From contig NC_134538.1 of the NCBI RefSeq assembly GCF_050624435.1, positions 123,920,937 to 123,984,936 on the forward strand: DNA of 64,000 nucleotides. The letters are read 5' to 3'. The translations under genes and the position numbers were made by a program. The notes under the pieces were generated by a model, which worked only from the letters and a program-made list of their open reading frames with translations, did no database searches and was not told the DNA's origin. Origin of the DNA: Tenrec ecaudatus (lineage: Eukaryota; Chordata; Mammalia; Afrosoricida; Tenrecidae). Of this stretch, positions 37,331 to 48,197 are shown piece by piece (within the stretch, counting starts at the first letter, position 1; every line of letters begins with the position of its first letter).

Positions 37331-38655
37331 AATTTCATTTGCGCGTCATAGTAATTATACTGTTCTATAGTTGTGCATTCTGTGGGGTTACCTTTCTTTG
37401 GAAAAGTACAAATATGGATCTCTTCCAGCCGGTTGGCTAAGTAGCTGTCTGCCATATTTCTTGGCATAGACAAGGGAGCACGTCTGGTGTTTCCTGAACT
37501 TATTGGAACTTTCAGTGCGTAGTCCACTCATGCCTAGAACCTTGTTTCAGCACAGCTTAGACTCCTTCCTTCAGTACCACTGGTTCTTGATTGTATGCTA
37601 CTGCTTGAATTGATTAAATATCAACTAATTCCTTTTGATACAGTGACACTAGGTTTTCCTTCATCTTCCTTGGATGCTACTTGTATTGTTCAATATTTTG
37701 CACATAGAATCTTTCAATATTGCAACCCAGGCTTGAATTTTTTCTTGAGTTTTTTCAGTTTAGGATATGCCAAACATATTCTTCCTTTGTGATTTTTTAA
37801 CTCTAGCCCTTTGCACATTTTGCTATACTATTTGACTCTGTCTTCTTGAGCTGTCCTTTGAAATTTTCTGTTTACCTCTTTGACTTTATTGTTTCTTCCA
37901 TTTGCCTTAGCTACTATATGATTAAGAGCAAGTTTCAGAGACTCTTCTGGCATACACTTTGATCTTTTCTTTCATTCCTGTCTTTTTAATGAACTTTTTG
38001 CTTTCTTTGTCTATGATATTCTTGATGTCATCCCACAGCTCATCAAGTCTTCCATCATCAGTGTTCATTGTATCAAATCTGCATTTCAGATAGTTTCAAA
38101 ATTCAAGTGGATTATACTCAAGGTCATATTTTGACTCTTGAGATTTATGTTAATTTTCTTCAGCTTCAACCTGAACTTACATATAAACAGTTGATATTCT
38201 GTACCACAGTTGGCCCCAAGCCTTGTTTCAGCTACTGATAATGAGTTTCTCCATCATTCTCTGCCCACAATATAGTCAATTTGATTTTTGTGTATTCCAT
38301 CTGGAGAAGAAGTCCAGATGAGAGTCGCCTTTTTTGTTTTTGCAATGAAGAAGTAGTTGGTCTTACAAAATCCTGTTATGCATTCTCCAGCCTCGTTTCT
38401 GTCACCAAGGCTATATATTCCAACTACTGTTCTTCCCTCTTAATTTCCAACACTTGCATTCCAATCACCAATAATTGTCAATGCATCTTGATTTTATGTT
38501 TCAGTCTGAAGACATCTGTAAAATTCTTCAATTTCTGCACCAATAACTTTAGTGGTTGGTGCATACATTTGAATAAATAGTTGTATTGACTGGATTTCCT
38601 TGTATGCAAATAAATACTCTATCACAGACAGCATTGTATTTCAAGGTAGATCTTT

Positions 38656-39179
38656 TTCTCTTTTTAATAATTTTATTGGGGGCGTATACAACTGTTATCA
38701 CAAGCCATCCATCCATTGTGTCAGACACATTTGTATATTTGTTGCCCACATCCTTCTCAAAACATTTGCTTTCTACTTGAGCCCTTGATATCAGCTCCTC
38801 ATTCCCGCCCCCCTCCCCGTCCCCTCTCTCACAAACCCTTGATAATTTATAAATTATTATTATTTTATCATGTTTTACACAGTCCAATGTCTCCTTTCAC
38901 CCACTTTTCTGTTGTTCGTCCCCCAGGGAGGGGGGTATATGTAGATTCCTGTGATGGGTTCCCCCTTTCTACCCCACCATCCCTCCTCCCTCCCAATATT
39001 GATACTCTCACCACTGATCCTGAAGGGTTCATCTGTCCTGGATTCTTGTGTTTTCGGTTACTATCTGTACCAGTGTATATCCTCTGGTCTAGCTGAATTT
39101 TTAAAATAGAATTGGGACTATGATAGTGAGGGGGTGGCGCATTTAAGAACTAGAGGAAAGTTGTATGTTTTGTCATTGC
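38656..39179 (-). mobile_element. 5'-truncated young L1 nested in the RTE
   Basis: A 0.52 kb insertion of L1 3' UTR with a target-site duplication: TCAAGGTAGATCTTT (38641-38655) and TCAAGATAGATCTTT (39180-39194). The duplication is RTE sequence, so the L1 is the younger element. Confidence 0.92.
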
Positions 39180-39193
39180 TCAAGATAGATCTT

Positions 39194-39727
39194 TGTGTTA
39201 GTCTGGGTAATTTAGAGAAACAAATCCACAGAAACCCATGTGTAAGAGAAAGTTTTACATAAAGGTTAAGTGCACATCAAGAAAACATCCCATCCCAGTG
39301 CTGCTCAAGTCCAACATTAGCCCATTAACCCATATGTCCAACACCAACCCACAAAGTCCTACTCCATCTCACAAAGCAGACCCATTGATGCCAACTGCAG
39401 GAGGAAAGCCGAATCAGTGAATGTGTAAGCATCTCAGCGCTGGCAGGGGTCTCCACACAGCTGCTCCAGCACCCAGTGCTGCATCAGAGTAGGTCCATGT
39501 GGCTTCTCTTCAGGGATGTCTTGCAGGAAGTGAGCCTTGCCAGCTTAAGCAGGGAACTGGCTAAGGCAGCTGCACCCTGATCTGACCATCAGAAAGAGAC
39601 CCGAGAACGAGAACTAGAGATCCAAGAACGAGAACTAGAAAGGCAAGGCTCGCCGAACCATTTATTTCTCCACCCTTCAATTAACTCCACATTGTGTTTA
39701 TCAGCCAGTTTGGCACAATAAACTAAC
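39194..39727 (+). mobile_element. TGTGTTAGTC repeat, copy C (variant 3' half)
   Basis: It begins TGTGTTAGTCTGGGTAATTT and shares the head and the 'gcatctcagcgctggcaggg' core with copies A, B and D. Its 3' half differs and ends GGCACAATAAACTAAC. Its ends show short complementarity (GTTAGT/ACTAAC). It sits within the RTE, next to the nested L1's right target-site duplication. Confidence 0.8.
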
Positions 39728-39810
39728 TGCCTCAATCTTGAAATGTCCTTTTTGACAATGAATGCAGTGTCATTCCTCTTGAATCTATCATTCCCAGCAT
39801 AGTAGATCAT
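39728..39810 (-). pseudogene. RTE endonuclease fragment
   Basis: The minus-strand frame gives IYYAGNDRFKRNDTAFIV, the 'YYCG...RRNGVALIV' region of RTE/BovB apurinic-type endonucleases. The frame then runs into repeat copy C. It is dead LINE coding sequence. Confidence 0.8.
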
Positions 39811-40315
39811 GTGACTACCTGTTTCAAGTAAACCAACACCAGTCCACTTCAGCCCACTCAGGATCCTAGGATATCAATATCATGAATTCCATTTCATTTT
39901 TGATTACTTCCAATGTGCCTAGTTGCATACTTCATACATTCCAAGTTCCAGTTATTAATAGATGTTTGTAGCTGTTTCTTCTCATTTTGAGTCATGTCAG
40001 TTCCTCCCCAGTCATATTTTGAGTGCCGTGCCGTCTGACCTGAGGGACTCATCTTCTGGCTCTGGCTCTCACAGTGTTCTGCTGCTATTGATTAGGCCTT
40101 CCGTATCTGACAATGTTTTCATGCTATCTATAATGTTTTCAGTGGCTAATTCCTGAGAAGTAGAGAGCCTATTCTGTTCTTATTCTGGAAGCTCTGCTGA
40201 ATCCTGTTCACTTTGGGTGTCTCAGCTGATATTTTCAATACCAGTGACATCCCTCCCAACCTCACAGTAACACACAAGCCTCCATAGTACAGTAAACTGA
40301 TAGACAAGTGGTGGT

Positions 40316-41179
40316 ATGTGACTTTAGACTCCTTGCTCCATTTAATCCATTTTATTTTAAGAGGCTACAGGTGGCTAGTGGTCATAATAGCACTGCACAT
40401 GGGGAGGGGGGGAATCTTTTTCTAACAAAATTATATAGAATGAGGATCCATCCCAATTATCAAGTTGCTTTTTATAAAACTCCAAAACAACACCCCTGTA
40501 CGAGCCAAGAAGGAATTCTAGAATGCTGACATTTCCACTGGGGAATGAATTCTTAGCAGAAAACTCAGTCTGACCCAGGCGTAGATGAAAGCAGACCTGC
40601 AGAGGAGAAACACTCACGAAGGGAGCTCCCCAGAACTCGCCTAGTAGTCTGTGAGAGCTGCGGAGAGAGAGGCTCCCCCAGAGGGAAATCTAAATGTGTT
40701 TTTAGCCACCTGTCACCCAGAGGGAGGACAGGAAGGCAATGCTAAGTTGCCGAGATTGTAGAACAAGGGGCTAACTATCATGCAAGGTCGCCTGAGGTGT
40801 GGGGAGCACCTTTGAGCTGGAAGAAACACCATGTCTGGGATCTGGAGGATGGCTGACGCTGCTTACGTGGCAGATAGAAAGCCCGCGCCTTCCAGCTGAC
40901 AGAGCTAGCATCTTCACTAAAAATATCCTTCTGCAAATTCAGGGCTGTGCTGACTCTCCCTTAAAGTTAAAGTCAGGAAAATCACACGCGTGATGCTGGC
41001 CTCAGACGGCGAAAGGCGACGGAGTAACAAAGTGTAGGACCCAGTATTCAACCACAAAAAAATGGAAATTCACAGCTTGTTTGATACGAGAAAAGTAACT
41101 ACTAATGGAGTGAGGTTGGAGGGGGACATACACCGAGGACACCTCCTTTAGTGGACCCAGAGGAGAGAACCAAGACCAA
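40316..41179. other. Unrecognised sequence
   Basis: No gene or repeat recognised. Confidence 0.35.
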
Positions 41180-41330
41180 AGCCATTGCTGCCGATTTGAT
41201 TCGGATTCACGGTGATCCCGAGAGTTCTGACTGCTCAGGGGGTTCGTGACTGTAGTGCTGATGGAAGTAGATTACTAGACCTTTCTCCCACAGTGTCACT
41301 GGCTAAACCTGGACCACCGAGATTAGTCAA
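41180..41330 (-). mobile_element. AfroSINE-like SINE, diverged
   Basis: 'gattcggattcacggtgatc' and 'gtagattactagacctttct' are SINE 3' and mid-body words in reverse complement. Confidence 0.6.
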
Positions 41331-41334
41331 GCTC

Positions 41335-41475
41335 CAAAAAGCAAACTCACCACCATCACATTGATGCTGACTCGTAGTGACCCTGTAGCACTGGGTTTCT
41401 GAGACTGTAACTCTCTATGGAAGTAGAAAGCCCCATCTTTCTAGTCAAGGGCAAACCATTAGTGCTATTCAGGGA
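41335..41475 (-). mobile_element. AfroSINE-type SINE, 3' half
   Basis: 'gcaaactcaccaccatcaca', 'gactcgtagtgaccctgtag' and 'agccccatctttctagtcaa' are in reverse-complement order. The 5' half is missing. Confidence 0.7.
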
Positions 41476-41550
41476 CCTTCAAAATAGAGGTTAGCGATGA
41501 ATTCAGAGCTAGGACGTTTCCCCACCGGGACTGAATGGCATATTCTAGGG

Positions 41551-41741
41551 TAGCGGTTCTCCAACTGTGGGTCACGACCCCTTTGGGGGTCGAACGACCC
41601 TTTCACAGGGGCCTCCCGATTCATAGCAGTAGCAAAATTACAGTTATGAAGTAGGAACGAAAATAATTTATGGTTGGGAGCCCCCACAACATGAGGAAAT
41701 GTATTAGAGGGTCACAGCATTAGGAAGGTTGAGAACCACTG
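41551..41741 (-). mobile_element. Non-autonomous SPIN-type hAT element
   Basis: A 191 bp element with hAT terminal inverted repeats: CAGTGGTTCTCAACC on the minus strand (end at 41741) and TAGCGGTTCTCCAAC at 41551. Internal words 'gggtcgaacgaccctttcac' and 'ataatttatggttggg' are those of SPIN_NA. It is flanked by an 8 bp target-site duplication, TTCTAGGG (41543-41550) and TTCTTGGG (41742-41749). There is no transposase, so it was mobilised in trans. Confidence 0.93.
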
Positions 41742-41749
41742 TTCTTGGG

Positions 41750-43112
41750 CATGTTTGGGTTCACAAAAAATATTTCTGTTCTGTGTGTTCTTGGTTTCCA
41801 ATTGAGAAAGATAAAGCTTGCCCTTTCTTCTCCCCCCACCCCAATGAGAATTCCAACTAAAGGCACATTCAAAGAACTTAAGTGAATGGTTTTTAAATGC
41901 TGATTAAGAAAATGTATCCAAAGTCTTGGAGAACTGTTCTTCTTTCAAGGACCCCGATCTCCCAGTTTGCAATCTGTAACCTAGGTGGTAGACATATCAT
42001 TTGATTCTGATTGGACTGGAAGGGCTAATGGTCCCTGCCCCCTCATTGGCTTTAGGAGGAGAGAAAACTTTCTAAAGCCACAATGCAGGCTGGCCGTGCT
42101 GAGATTATATTCCCCGATGAGTGGTGCCATTGCTTTGAAAGCTTTGTTCTAGTGGAAATGGGAAGCAGCATGTTGGGATGGTCCTGGATTGCAATTCAGG
42201 AAGTTGTCCTTGGAACCCCCAGGCTGTTGCTTTTCTCTAAGATGAGACAAGCCGACTAGGTTATTAATAACCAAGGTCACTTCAGCTCTAGATGTCTTTG
42301 ATTCGCACAATAAAGTACTGTGTCACCTCGGATATACTCTCTGAAAGGCGTCTCTACTCAAACTCATTTCATCCTTATTTCATCATTGCCATCCTCCGCC
42401 ACTGAGCACTAACGACCCAGAAGGGGATGCGTTTGATGGAAAAATCCGCCTATTATCTACTGCCGCCCAGGAAGCGGGAAATTAAACCACGGAGCCCCAA
42501 ACTCCCTAGGCTTCAAGCAAATCACGAATAGAATGGAAATGCTTACTCCAAGAGCCATGTTGGGGTTTTCTAAAGTTTTAAGGAAATGAGACACGTGCTT
42601 GCTCAAGTTTGAGTCAATCCACTGGAAGCATAAAGACTGTGTCTGTTTGCATGTTTCGAGTGTCATAGATACATTTATCTAAAGAACAAAATCACAGCTT
42701 GTTCCTAGATCCACCACAATAAGAACCATTCTTACAGTGGGCCCTCTGAATATTCAAGTGTTTTCCAGTATGAGAACTGGTGGTAAAAGGCCTTTCTGTG
42801 GACATAGACACATCAGTGCGAACCAACAAGCCGCGCTGCCTGTTCAGTGGAGCAAAGCTATGCCTTTTCTCTAAGAAATCATCTCCCATGGTGATGGGCA
42901 GTTAAGCATAAAGTACCTCCCATTGCCCGGCCCTTAATTGGAATATGGTAACTGTGGTCTCGGTGGACAGGGGAACCTAAACAAGTTTGCACTGAGGTCT
43001 CGCTGTAAGAGAGAAACTTCTGAAGTGTCCTGCATCGACATACTGCAGAAAGCCTGTCTGCAACTCATTTCCTCCAGCGTGGGGATGTGAATGAAGACAT
43101 TGCATCTTTGTG
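41750..43112. other. Unrecognised sequence
   Basis: No exon or repeat recognised. Confidence 0.35.
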
Positions 43113-43128
43113 GATGCCTTGTTTTTGT

Positions 43129-43974
43129 TTTTCAATCATTTTATTGGGGGCTCTTACAACACTTTAAAAAAAATAATTTTATTGGGGGCTCATACAACTC
43201 TTATCACACTTCATCCATCCATCCATCCACTTTGTCAAGCACATTTGTACATTTGTTGCCATCATTATTTTCAAAACATTTCTTTCTACTTGTGCCCTTG
43301 GTATCAGCTTCTCATATTTTACCCTCCCTATCCCCTCAATCATGAATAAATAATAATTTATAAATTATTATTTTGCCATGTCTTCCACTGACCAATGTCT
43401 CCCTTCATCCGCTTTTCTGTTGTCCATCCCCCAATGAGGAGGTTACATGTAGGTCATGGTGATCAGTTCCCCCTACCTCCCCCCAATACTGGTATGGCTA
43501 CTCTCAATATTGGCCCTGAGGGGTTTATCTGCCCTGGATTCCCTGTGTTTCCAGCTCTTATCTGTACCTGTACACATGCTATGGTCTAGCTAGATTTGTA
43601 AGGTAGAATTTGGATCATGATAATGGTGGGGGAGAAGCATTAAAGAATCAGAGGAAAGTTGTATGTTTCATCGGTGCTATACTGCACCCTGACTGGCTCG
43701 TCTCTTGGCTGAGACCCTTCTGTAAGATGATGTCCAGTTGCCTATAGATTGGCTTTGGGTCTCCACTCCGCTCTCCCCCTCATTCACAATGTTATGATAT
43801 TTTTGTTCTGGGTTTTTGATGCCTGATACCTTATCCTATTGACATCTCATGATCACACAGGCTGGTGTGCCTCTTCCATGTGGGCTTTACTACTTCTGAG
43901 CTAGGTGGCTGCTTGTTTATCTTCAAGCCTTTAAGACCTCGGAGGCTATATCTTTTGATCACTGGGCACCAGCT
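43129..43974 (-). mobile_element. 5'-truncated young L1 with doubled 3' end
   Basis: The target-site duplication is GATGCCTTGTTTTTGT (43113-43128) and GATGCCTTGTTTATGT (43975-43990). The 3' terminus occurs twice: CATTTTATTGGGGGCTC at about 43137-43153 and again from about 43172, separated by a T/A-rich stretch. The UTR runs 846 bp. Confidence 0.92.
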
Positions 43975-44008
43975 GATGCCTTGTTTATGTGAATGCATAC
44001 TCTACTGA

Positions 44009-44208
44009 AACTCACTGCCATTGAGTCGATTGTGACTCATAGAGACCCTATAGGACACAGTAAAACTGCCCCTATGAGTTCCCAAGGCTATCAGTCTTTT
44101 TAGAAGCAGAAGCCTCATCTTTCACCATTCAAGCGGTTAGTGGTGTTGAACTACTCATCTTGTCATTAGCAGTCCAACTCATAACCCACTAGACCACCAA
44201 GGCTCTGG
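44009..44208 (-). mobile_element. AfroSINE-type SINE
   Basis: Full-length reverse-complement order from 'actcactgccattgagtcga' to 'cactagaccaccaaggctc'. Confidence 0.9.
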
Positions 44209-44299
44209 AATACACAATAGAGGAATTTAAAAGAAAATTCTGACATATGGGATGTGACCAAACAATGTTACTGATTCATAAAGGTCAATGTATTATGAT

Positions 44300-44356
44300 A
44301 TAGTATATATATAAACATATATGTGTGTGTATATATACATATATATGTATATATCT
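44300..44356. repeat. AT/GT-rich low-complexity tract
   Basis: Imperfect (AT)n with TATGTGTGTG and ACATATAT blocks, between two SINEs. Confidence 0.85.
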
Positions 44357-44364
44357 CTTTAAAA

Positions 44365-44546
44365 ACACAACTCACTGCCATTGAGTCAATTCTGACTCAT
44401 AGCAAACATGTAGGACAGGGTAGAACTGGCTTCTAAGGCTATAAAATTTTATAGGTATAGAAGGCCTTATTTTTCTCCCTTGGAATTGATAGCTTAGAAT
44501 CTCTGACCTTGCAGTCCAACTCGAACCCACTAAACCACCAGGACCC
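44365..44546 (-). mobile_element. AfroSINE-type SINE
   Basis: 'caactcactgccattgagtc', 'gtaggacagggtagaactgg', 'ctgaccttgcagtccaactc' and 'accaccaggaccc' are in reverse-complement order. It is a near-tandem neighbour of the copy at 44009-44208. Confidence 0.9.
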
Positions 44547-45207
44547 GCCATGTCTATCCCTAGGTACTGCCCCTAGAGTGCTGCCCCTAAGACACCATAT
44601 GTCTCCTTTTCCGCGTATTTTCCATAGTCAGATCTCCTTCTTTTGTTTCTTCTTTTGCCTCTTCTGTGCCTCTCACGGCCTGCTGACTGTCTCTCCGCCG
44701 CGTCTCTCCTTTTCACAGTCACCCCTTCTCACTAGAAGAAAACAGACTAGGAGGCGCTTTCCAATCATCGTTTTCACGTAACAACTCAAATTTTACATTC
44801 CGTCTTATTAACTTGTAAACATTAAGTTGAGTGCTTATTATTCCCTCCAAGAATAACACTTTACTGATGCGGTCCTCCCCCACCCCCGTCGTCCCCCACC
44901 CCACACCGTCCCCCACTGTATCCTTAAAGGCTCATGAGATGAACAATTGTCACACCCCTGACACAAGGGAGAGACGAAAGAGGGCGAGTCGGGCCTCGTC
45001 GATCCTGTTGCACATCCTGCGTGAGAATCGCCCTGTCTGCCCACCCACAACTCACAGACTGCCCTTCTCCTTTCTCATGCGCCCTCCATCTCCACCTGGA
45101 CTAAATCTTCTCTCCTAGTGTGCTTTTAAAAGGATTCAAATCTGTGCCTTAACGTTCCCAATTACCAGCAGCCAACATGTCTTCTGGGATCATTCCCTAC
45201 CCTTTCC

Positions 45208-45208
<1 letters not shown>
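44547..45208. other. Unrecognised sequence
   Basis: No exon or repeat recognised. C-rich at 44870-44915. Confidence 0.35.

Positions 45209-45263
<55 letters not shown>
45209..45263. repeat. (AC)n microsatellite, 55 bp
   Basis: Perfect AC tract of about 27 units. Confidence 0.98.
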
Positions 45264-45270
<7 letters not shown>

Positions 45271-45295
45271 TTGAAAAACATTATGAGGCACTAAA

Positions 45296-45590
45296 GGAAC
45301 CCTGGTTGCTTGGTGGTGACGGTCAGAGACTCCGACCATCAGCTGCTCCGCAGGACAATAGGTATGACTGCCTACAGTTATAAAGACTACTGTTGGGTGC
45401 CCTGGAGTAGATTCCGTCTCCCAGGGACTCTGTGCACAAGAGAATGAAAGGCCGCCTGTCCCTGCACCATCCTTAAGATCACTACCATTGTTGCCATCAC
45501 TGGGCCAAGATTAGAGCCAATGGGGCAGTTCTAATCTGTCCTACAGGATCGGTTTGAGTCGCGCGGGCTCAACAGCACACGACAATTGAA
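45296..45590 (+). mobile_element. SINE interrupted by an RTE 3' fragment
   Basis: The SINE head at 45296-45390 and tail at 45505-45590 ('caatggggcagttctaatct', 'gtttgagtcgcgcgggctc') flank about 110 bp (45394-45505) that read as antisense RTE 3' UTR ('gggtgccctggagtagattc', 'ctgcaccatccttaagatca'). Confidence 0.75.
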
Positions 45591-46559
45591 CAAGAGACTC
45601 TGAGCACCAAGCATGCAAATGCTTGAAGGTTATCCAAGCACTAGTCCCTCATCTAATCATAGAAGCTTTCTTTTGGCCCTTTTCCTCTATGTGTCACCCA
45701 CTGAATTGTAATCTGATCAATTATACCTGGAGACTACATCTCACCTGCTCTGGGAGGGGAGCGGACCCTGGAACCAGAACGGACTGCAGAAACGTCTACT
45801 GCTGCGTGGTATCCCTCATTGAGGGACCCAGCCTTCCAGAGTGGCCCTGATCTCTTCCTTGTCCCTCCTGAAGACAAGGCATTGCTTGTCCCATCCACAA
45901 GGAAACATGATTGCCTCTGTCTCTTCTATCCAAATAATTACCTTCTTTGGGCAGGAGTGAAACCAAAGTCCTCCAGAGGAAAATAATGACTTATTAGAAA
46001 TCATTCCCTTTGAAATTATCTTGTATTTCCCATCCTAGTTATAATTTGGCTAATTGCTTAATAATTCTGTTTAAATGTCTCCATTTCTGCAAACATCAAT
46101 TCATTAGACCCGCATTTTTTCCGGTTGAAAACCCCCTGGCTTCCCTGGCTAGCCTCTGCACTCTCTCCGTGCCTGCGCGGTGTTCTTGTGACATAAATAG
46201 CATCCCTTCCAAAGTTGTGGAAGAGATCAATGTGTCTCTCTTTGTGCTCCAAAGCCCGAGCCCTGTAATCTGTACACTTGAAGCTTGCCGCCTCGGTGAG
46301 TGGCAAAGATCTAAGACTGCGTGTCTCAGAACCCAGTTTCCATGCCAGATCAATGATGCTATGATTCCTGGCAGTCCCAACCAGCCCTTGTGGAAGGGAT
46401 CTGGGGGGGGGGGCGGTATATTGCTGCATGGGGCAAAGTGGGAGACTGCCTGAGGAAGGAAAGCCCGGGGCCTCCAGGTGCCTCCCAGCCAATTCAGGGC
46501 TACAGGGCAGGATGAGAACCCAACTCCAGGCTCCATTTATATGGGGAAATATCCAGATT
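45591..46559. other. Non-repetitive; possible conserved noncoding block at 46005-46330
   Basis: No repeat words are seen, and TAATTG, TTAAT and CAATTCATTA sites cluster around 46045-46110. A 196-codon minus-strand frame (46058-46648) has no recognisable domain. Constraint cannot be shown from one sequence. Confidence 0.35.
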
Positions 46560-46890
46560 AAAACCCCACAGTTGTTGAGGGAGGGGAGACTATAAATAGG
46601 TGGAACACAGGGCATTTCTACACTGTGTGGTACAGTCATGGTGGCCACGTGGCATTACGCGTTCGTTAAAACCCATAGGACTATACAACATACACTGTAA
46701 ACCCTAATAGAAACCATAGATTGAGTTTCTAGTTGTGAGTCGATACTGGTTCATCAGTTGTGACACACGTACAACTTGAATGAAAGATGTTACTAGGAGA
46801 AAGGGTATTTAGCAGGGAGGAAGTATATGGAAACTTTCCGCACCTTTTTTCTGTAAATAAAAAACTGCTCTAAGAATAAAGCCTACTTAA
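46560..46890 (+). mobile_element. Old L1 (L1M-type) 3' end
   Basis: The word order is that of an ancient mammalian L1 3' UTR: 'aacatacactgtaaacccta', 'gttcatcagttgtgacaca', 'tactaggagaaagggtat', 'tgctctaagaataaagccta', with AATAAA near the end. Confidence 0.8.
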
Positions 46891-47230
46891 GAACTGAATA
46901 AACATAGTAAACTTGCTCAAAGCAGACACGGTTCCAGAGCACAGTGTGGGCACCATGGGTGCACGTGCACATCCCACATACCTTACTTCCTGTACAGCAC
47001 ATGCTCTCACGCACCGTCACCTCGGGGTGTGCGCACGCTCTTACCTGCTCTAGCTCAAAGCTGGGCATTGTGTCTGTGTTTCAGGAAATGAGCAGGTTGC
47101 CTGCAGAAGCAGCCTGTGACTCACCCCTTCTGGCACAGGCAGCTAGTCCAGGCTCCCAAATAGACTGCGTTGTGTTCCTTGCTGAGACCCTTCTGTATTT
47201 TAAACATACATCCCCCACCCCCACCCAAGA

Positions 47231-47510
47231 GCATCGGAGGTTCAGTGATAGAATTCTTGCCTTCCACCGGAAAACCCAGGGTCAAATTCTAGACAATGTA
47301 CTTCAGGTGCAGCTGCCACCACCTGTCAGTGTAGGCTTACCTGTTGCTATGGACAGGTTTCTGCAGAGCTTCCAGAATAAGACTAGGCAGATCGTCCTGG
47401 GGATCTGCTTCTGAAAGTCAACCCTATAGATCACAGGGACCCAGACCTGTCGTGCATGGAGCCGCCATGAATCAAGGCCAACTCCATCACATCTCAGAAC
47501 GACAGCAACG
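47231..47510 (+). mobile_element. tRNA-Gly-derived SINE
   Basis: The first 72 bp (47231-47302) are a decayed tRNA-Gly (GCC-type) body. GCATCGGAGGTTCAGTGATA fits GCATTGGTGGTTCAGTGGTA of the real gene, and GGGTCAAATTCTAGACAATG stands for the T arm and acceptor. A SINE body follows to 'cgacagcaacg'. The anticodon arm is scrambled, so this is not a functional tRNA gene. Confidence 0.85.
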
Positions 47511-47689
47511 TATTCTACCAGCTAGAATCTTCTAACGCTGCTTCTGATTTCTTCATTTGAAAGGATATCCCTGGTACCCAACTTTCCAATTGCTCACATC
47601 CTAAAGGGGATGCCACAATCCTTCATCCCATTTTTAAAAATGAGGAAGAGTCCGAGAGCCAGAGAGATGCTTCCATGGTCCATCTCGAG

Positions 47690-47979
47690 AGCCTCCTAGG
47701 GGCATTGACGAGGAAGAAGTGCCATGGCGATAAGATACTCATATGGAGCGTCTGGAGGAGACAAGCAAGAAGAGGGTCAAAGGGAGCAGGGGCAAGCGGG
47801 TGCAATGAGTCCAAAAGGGGCTCTAACGTTGACGGCGGTGACGACCGCACAACACTTTCTTATATATTCAAGCCATCGCATTATATCGTGTGTGAATTGT
47901 AGGTCAAGAAAACAGTTTTTAAAATGGTATAAAAATACATAAAGAAGATGAGTTGAAATGCAAAAAAAAAAAAAAAAAA
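47690..47979 (+). mobile_element. Poly(A)-ended retrotransposon relic, probably L1 3' end
   Basis: It ends in an 18 bp A-run (47962-47979), preceded by L1-like words: 'ggcggtgacgaccgcacaac', 'tgtgtgaattgtaggtcaag', 'gtttttaaaatggtataaa'. The left border is uncertain. Confidence 0.5.
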
Positions 47980-48197
47980 GGGTGCCAGCAAGTGGGGGAC
48001 TAAGGTAACAAGATTTGGACAAGCTGGAATCGGGTGTCCATGGGCAGAAGTAGAGGGTGCCCGTTTCCTTTGCCCGATAGAAGTCCCATGTCATTAAATA
48101 AGGCCTGTCTCAATGGGCCCATTTACAGGACAAGTGCCTCTCTGTCTAGTGAGGGCAGCCTCTGGGGGAGAAAGGAGAACTGGACACTCCCTTTCTC

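Larger units (their letters stand above)
37010..40315 (-). mobile_element. RTE (BovB/RTE1-like) LINE, split by two later insertions
   Basis: Minus-strand element. Its 3' tail (about 37010-37060, with the SINE-like 'caggtgccatcgagttggtt') jumps directly into mid reverse transcriptase, so the C-terminal part of the open frame is deleted. The body continues to 38640, is broken by an L1 (38656-39180) and by TGTGTTAGTC copy C (39194-39727), and resumes at 39728 to the 5' end near 40315. The RTE parts total about 2.25 kb. Stops and frameshifts are numerous, so it is dead. Confidence 0.9.

Noticed and set aside
46058..46648. 196-codon minus-strand open frame
   Set aside because: It runs from non-repetitive DNA into the old L1 3' end. 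No domain seen.
47231..47302. Possible tRNA-Gly gene
   Set aside because: Acceptor and anticodon arms no longer pair and a SINE body follows, so it is a SINE head and not a tRNA gene.
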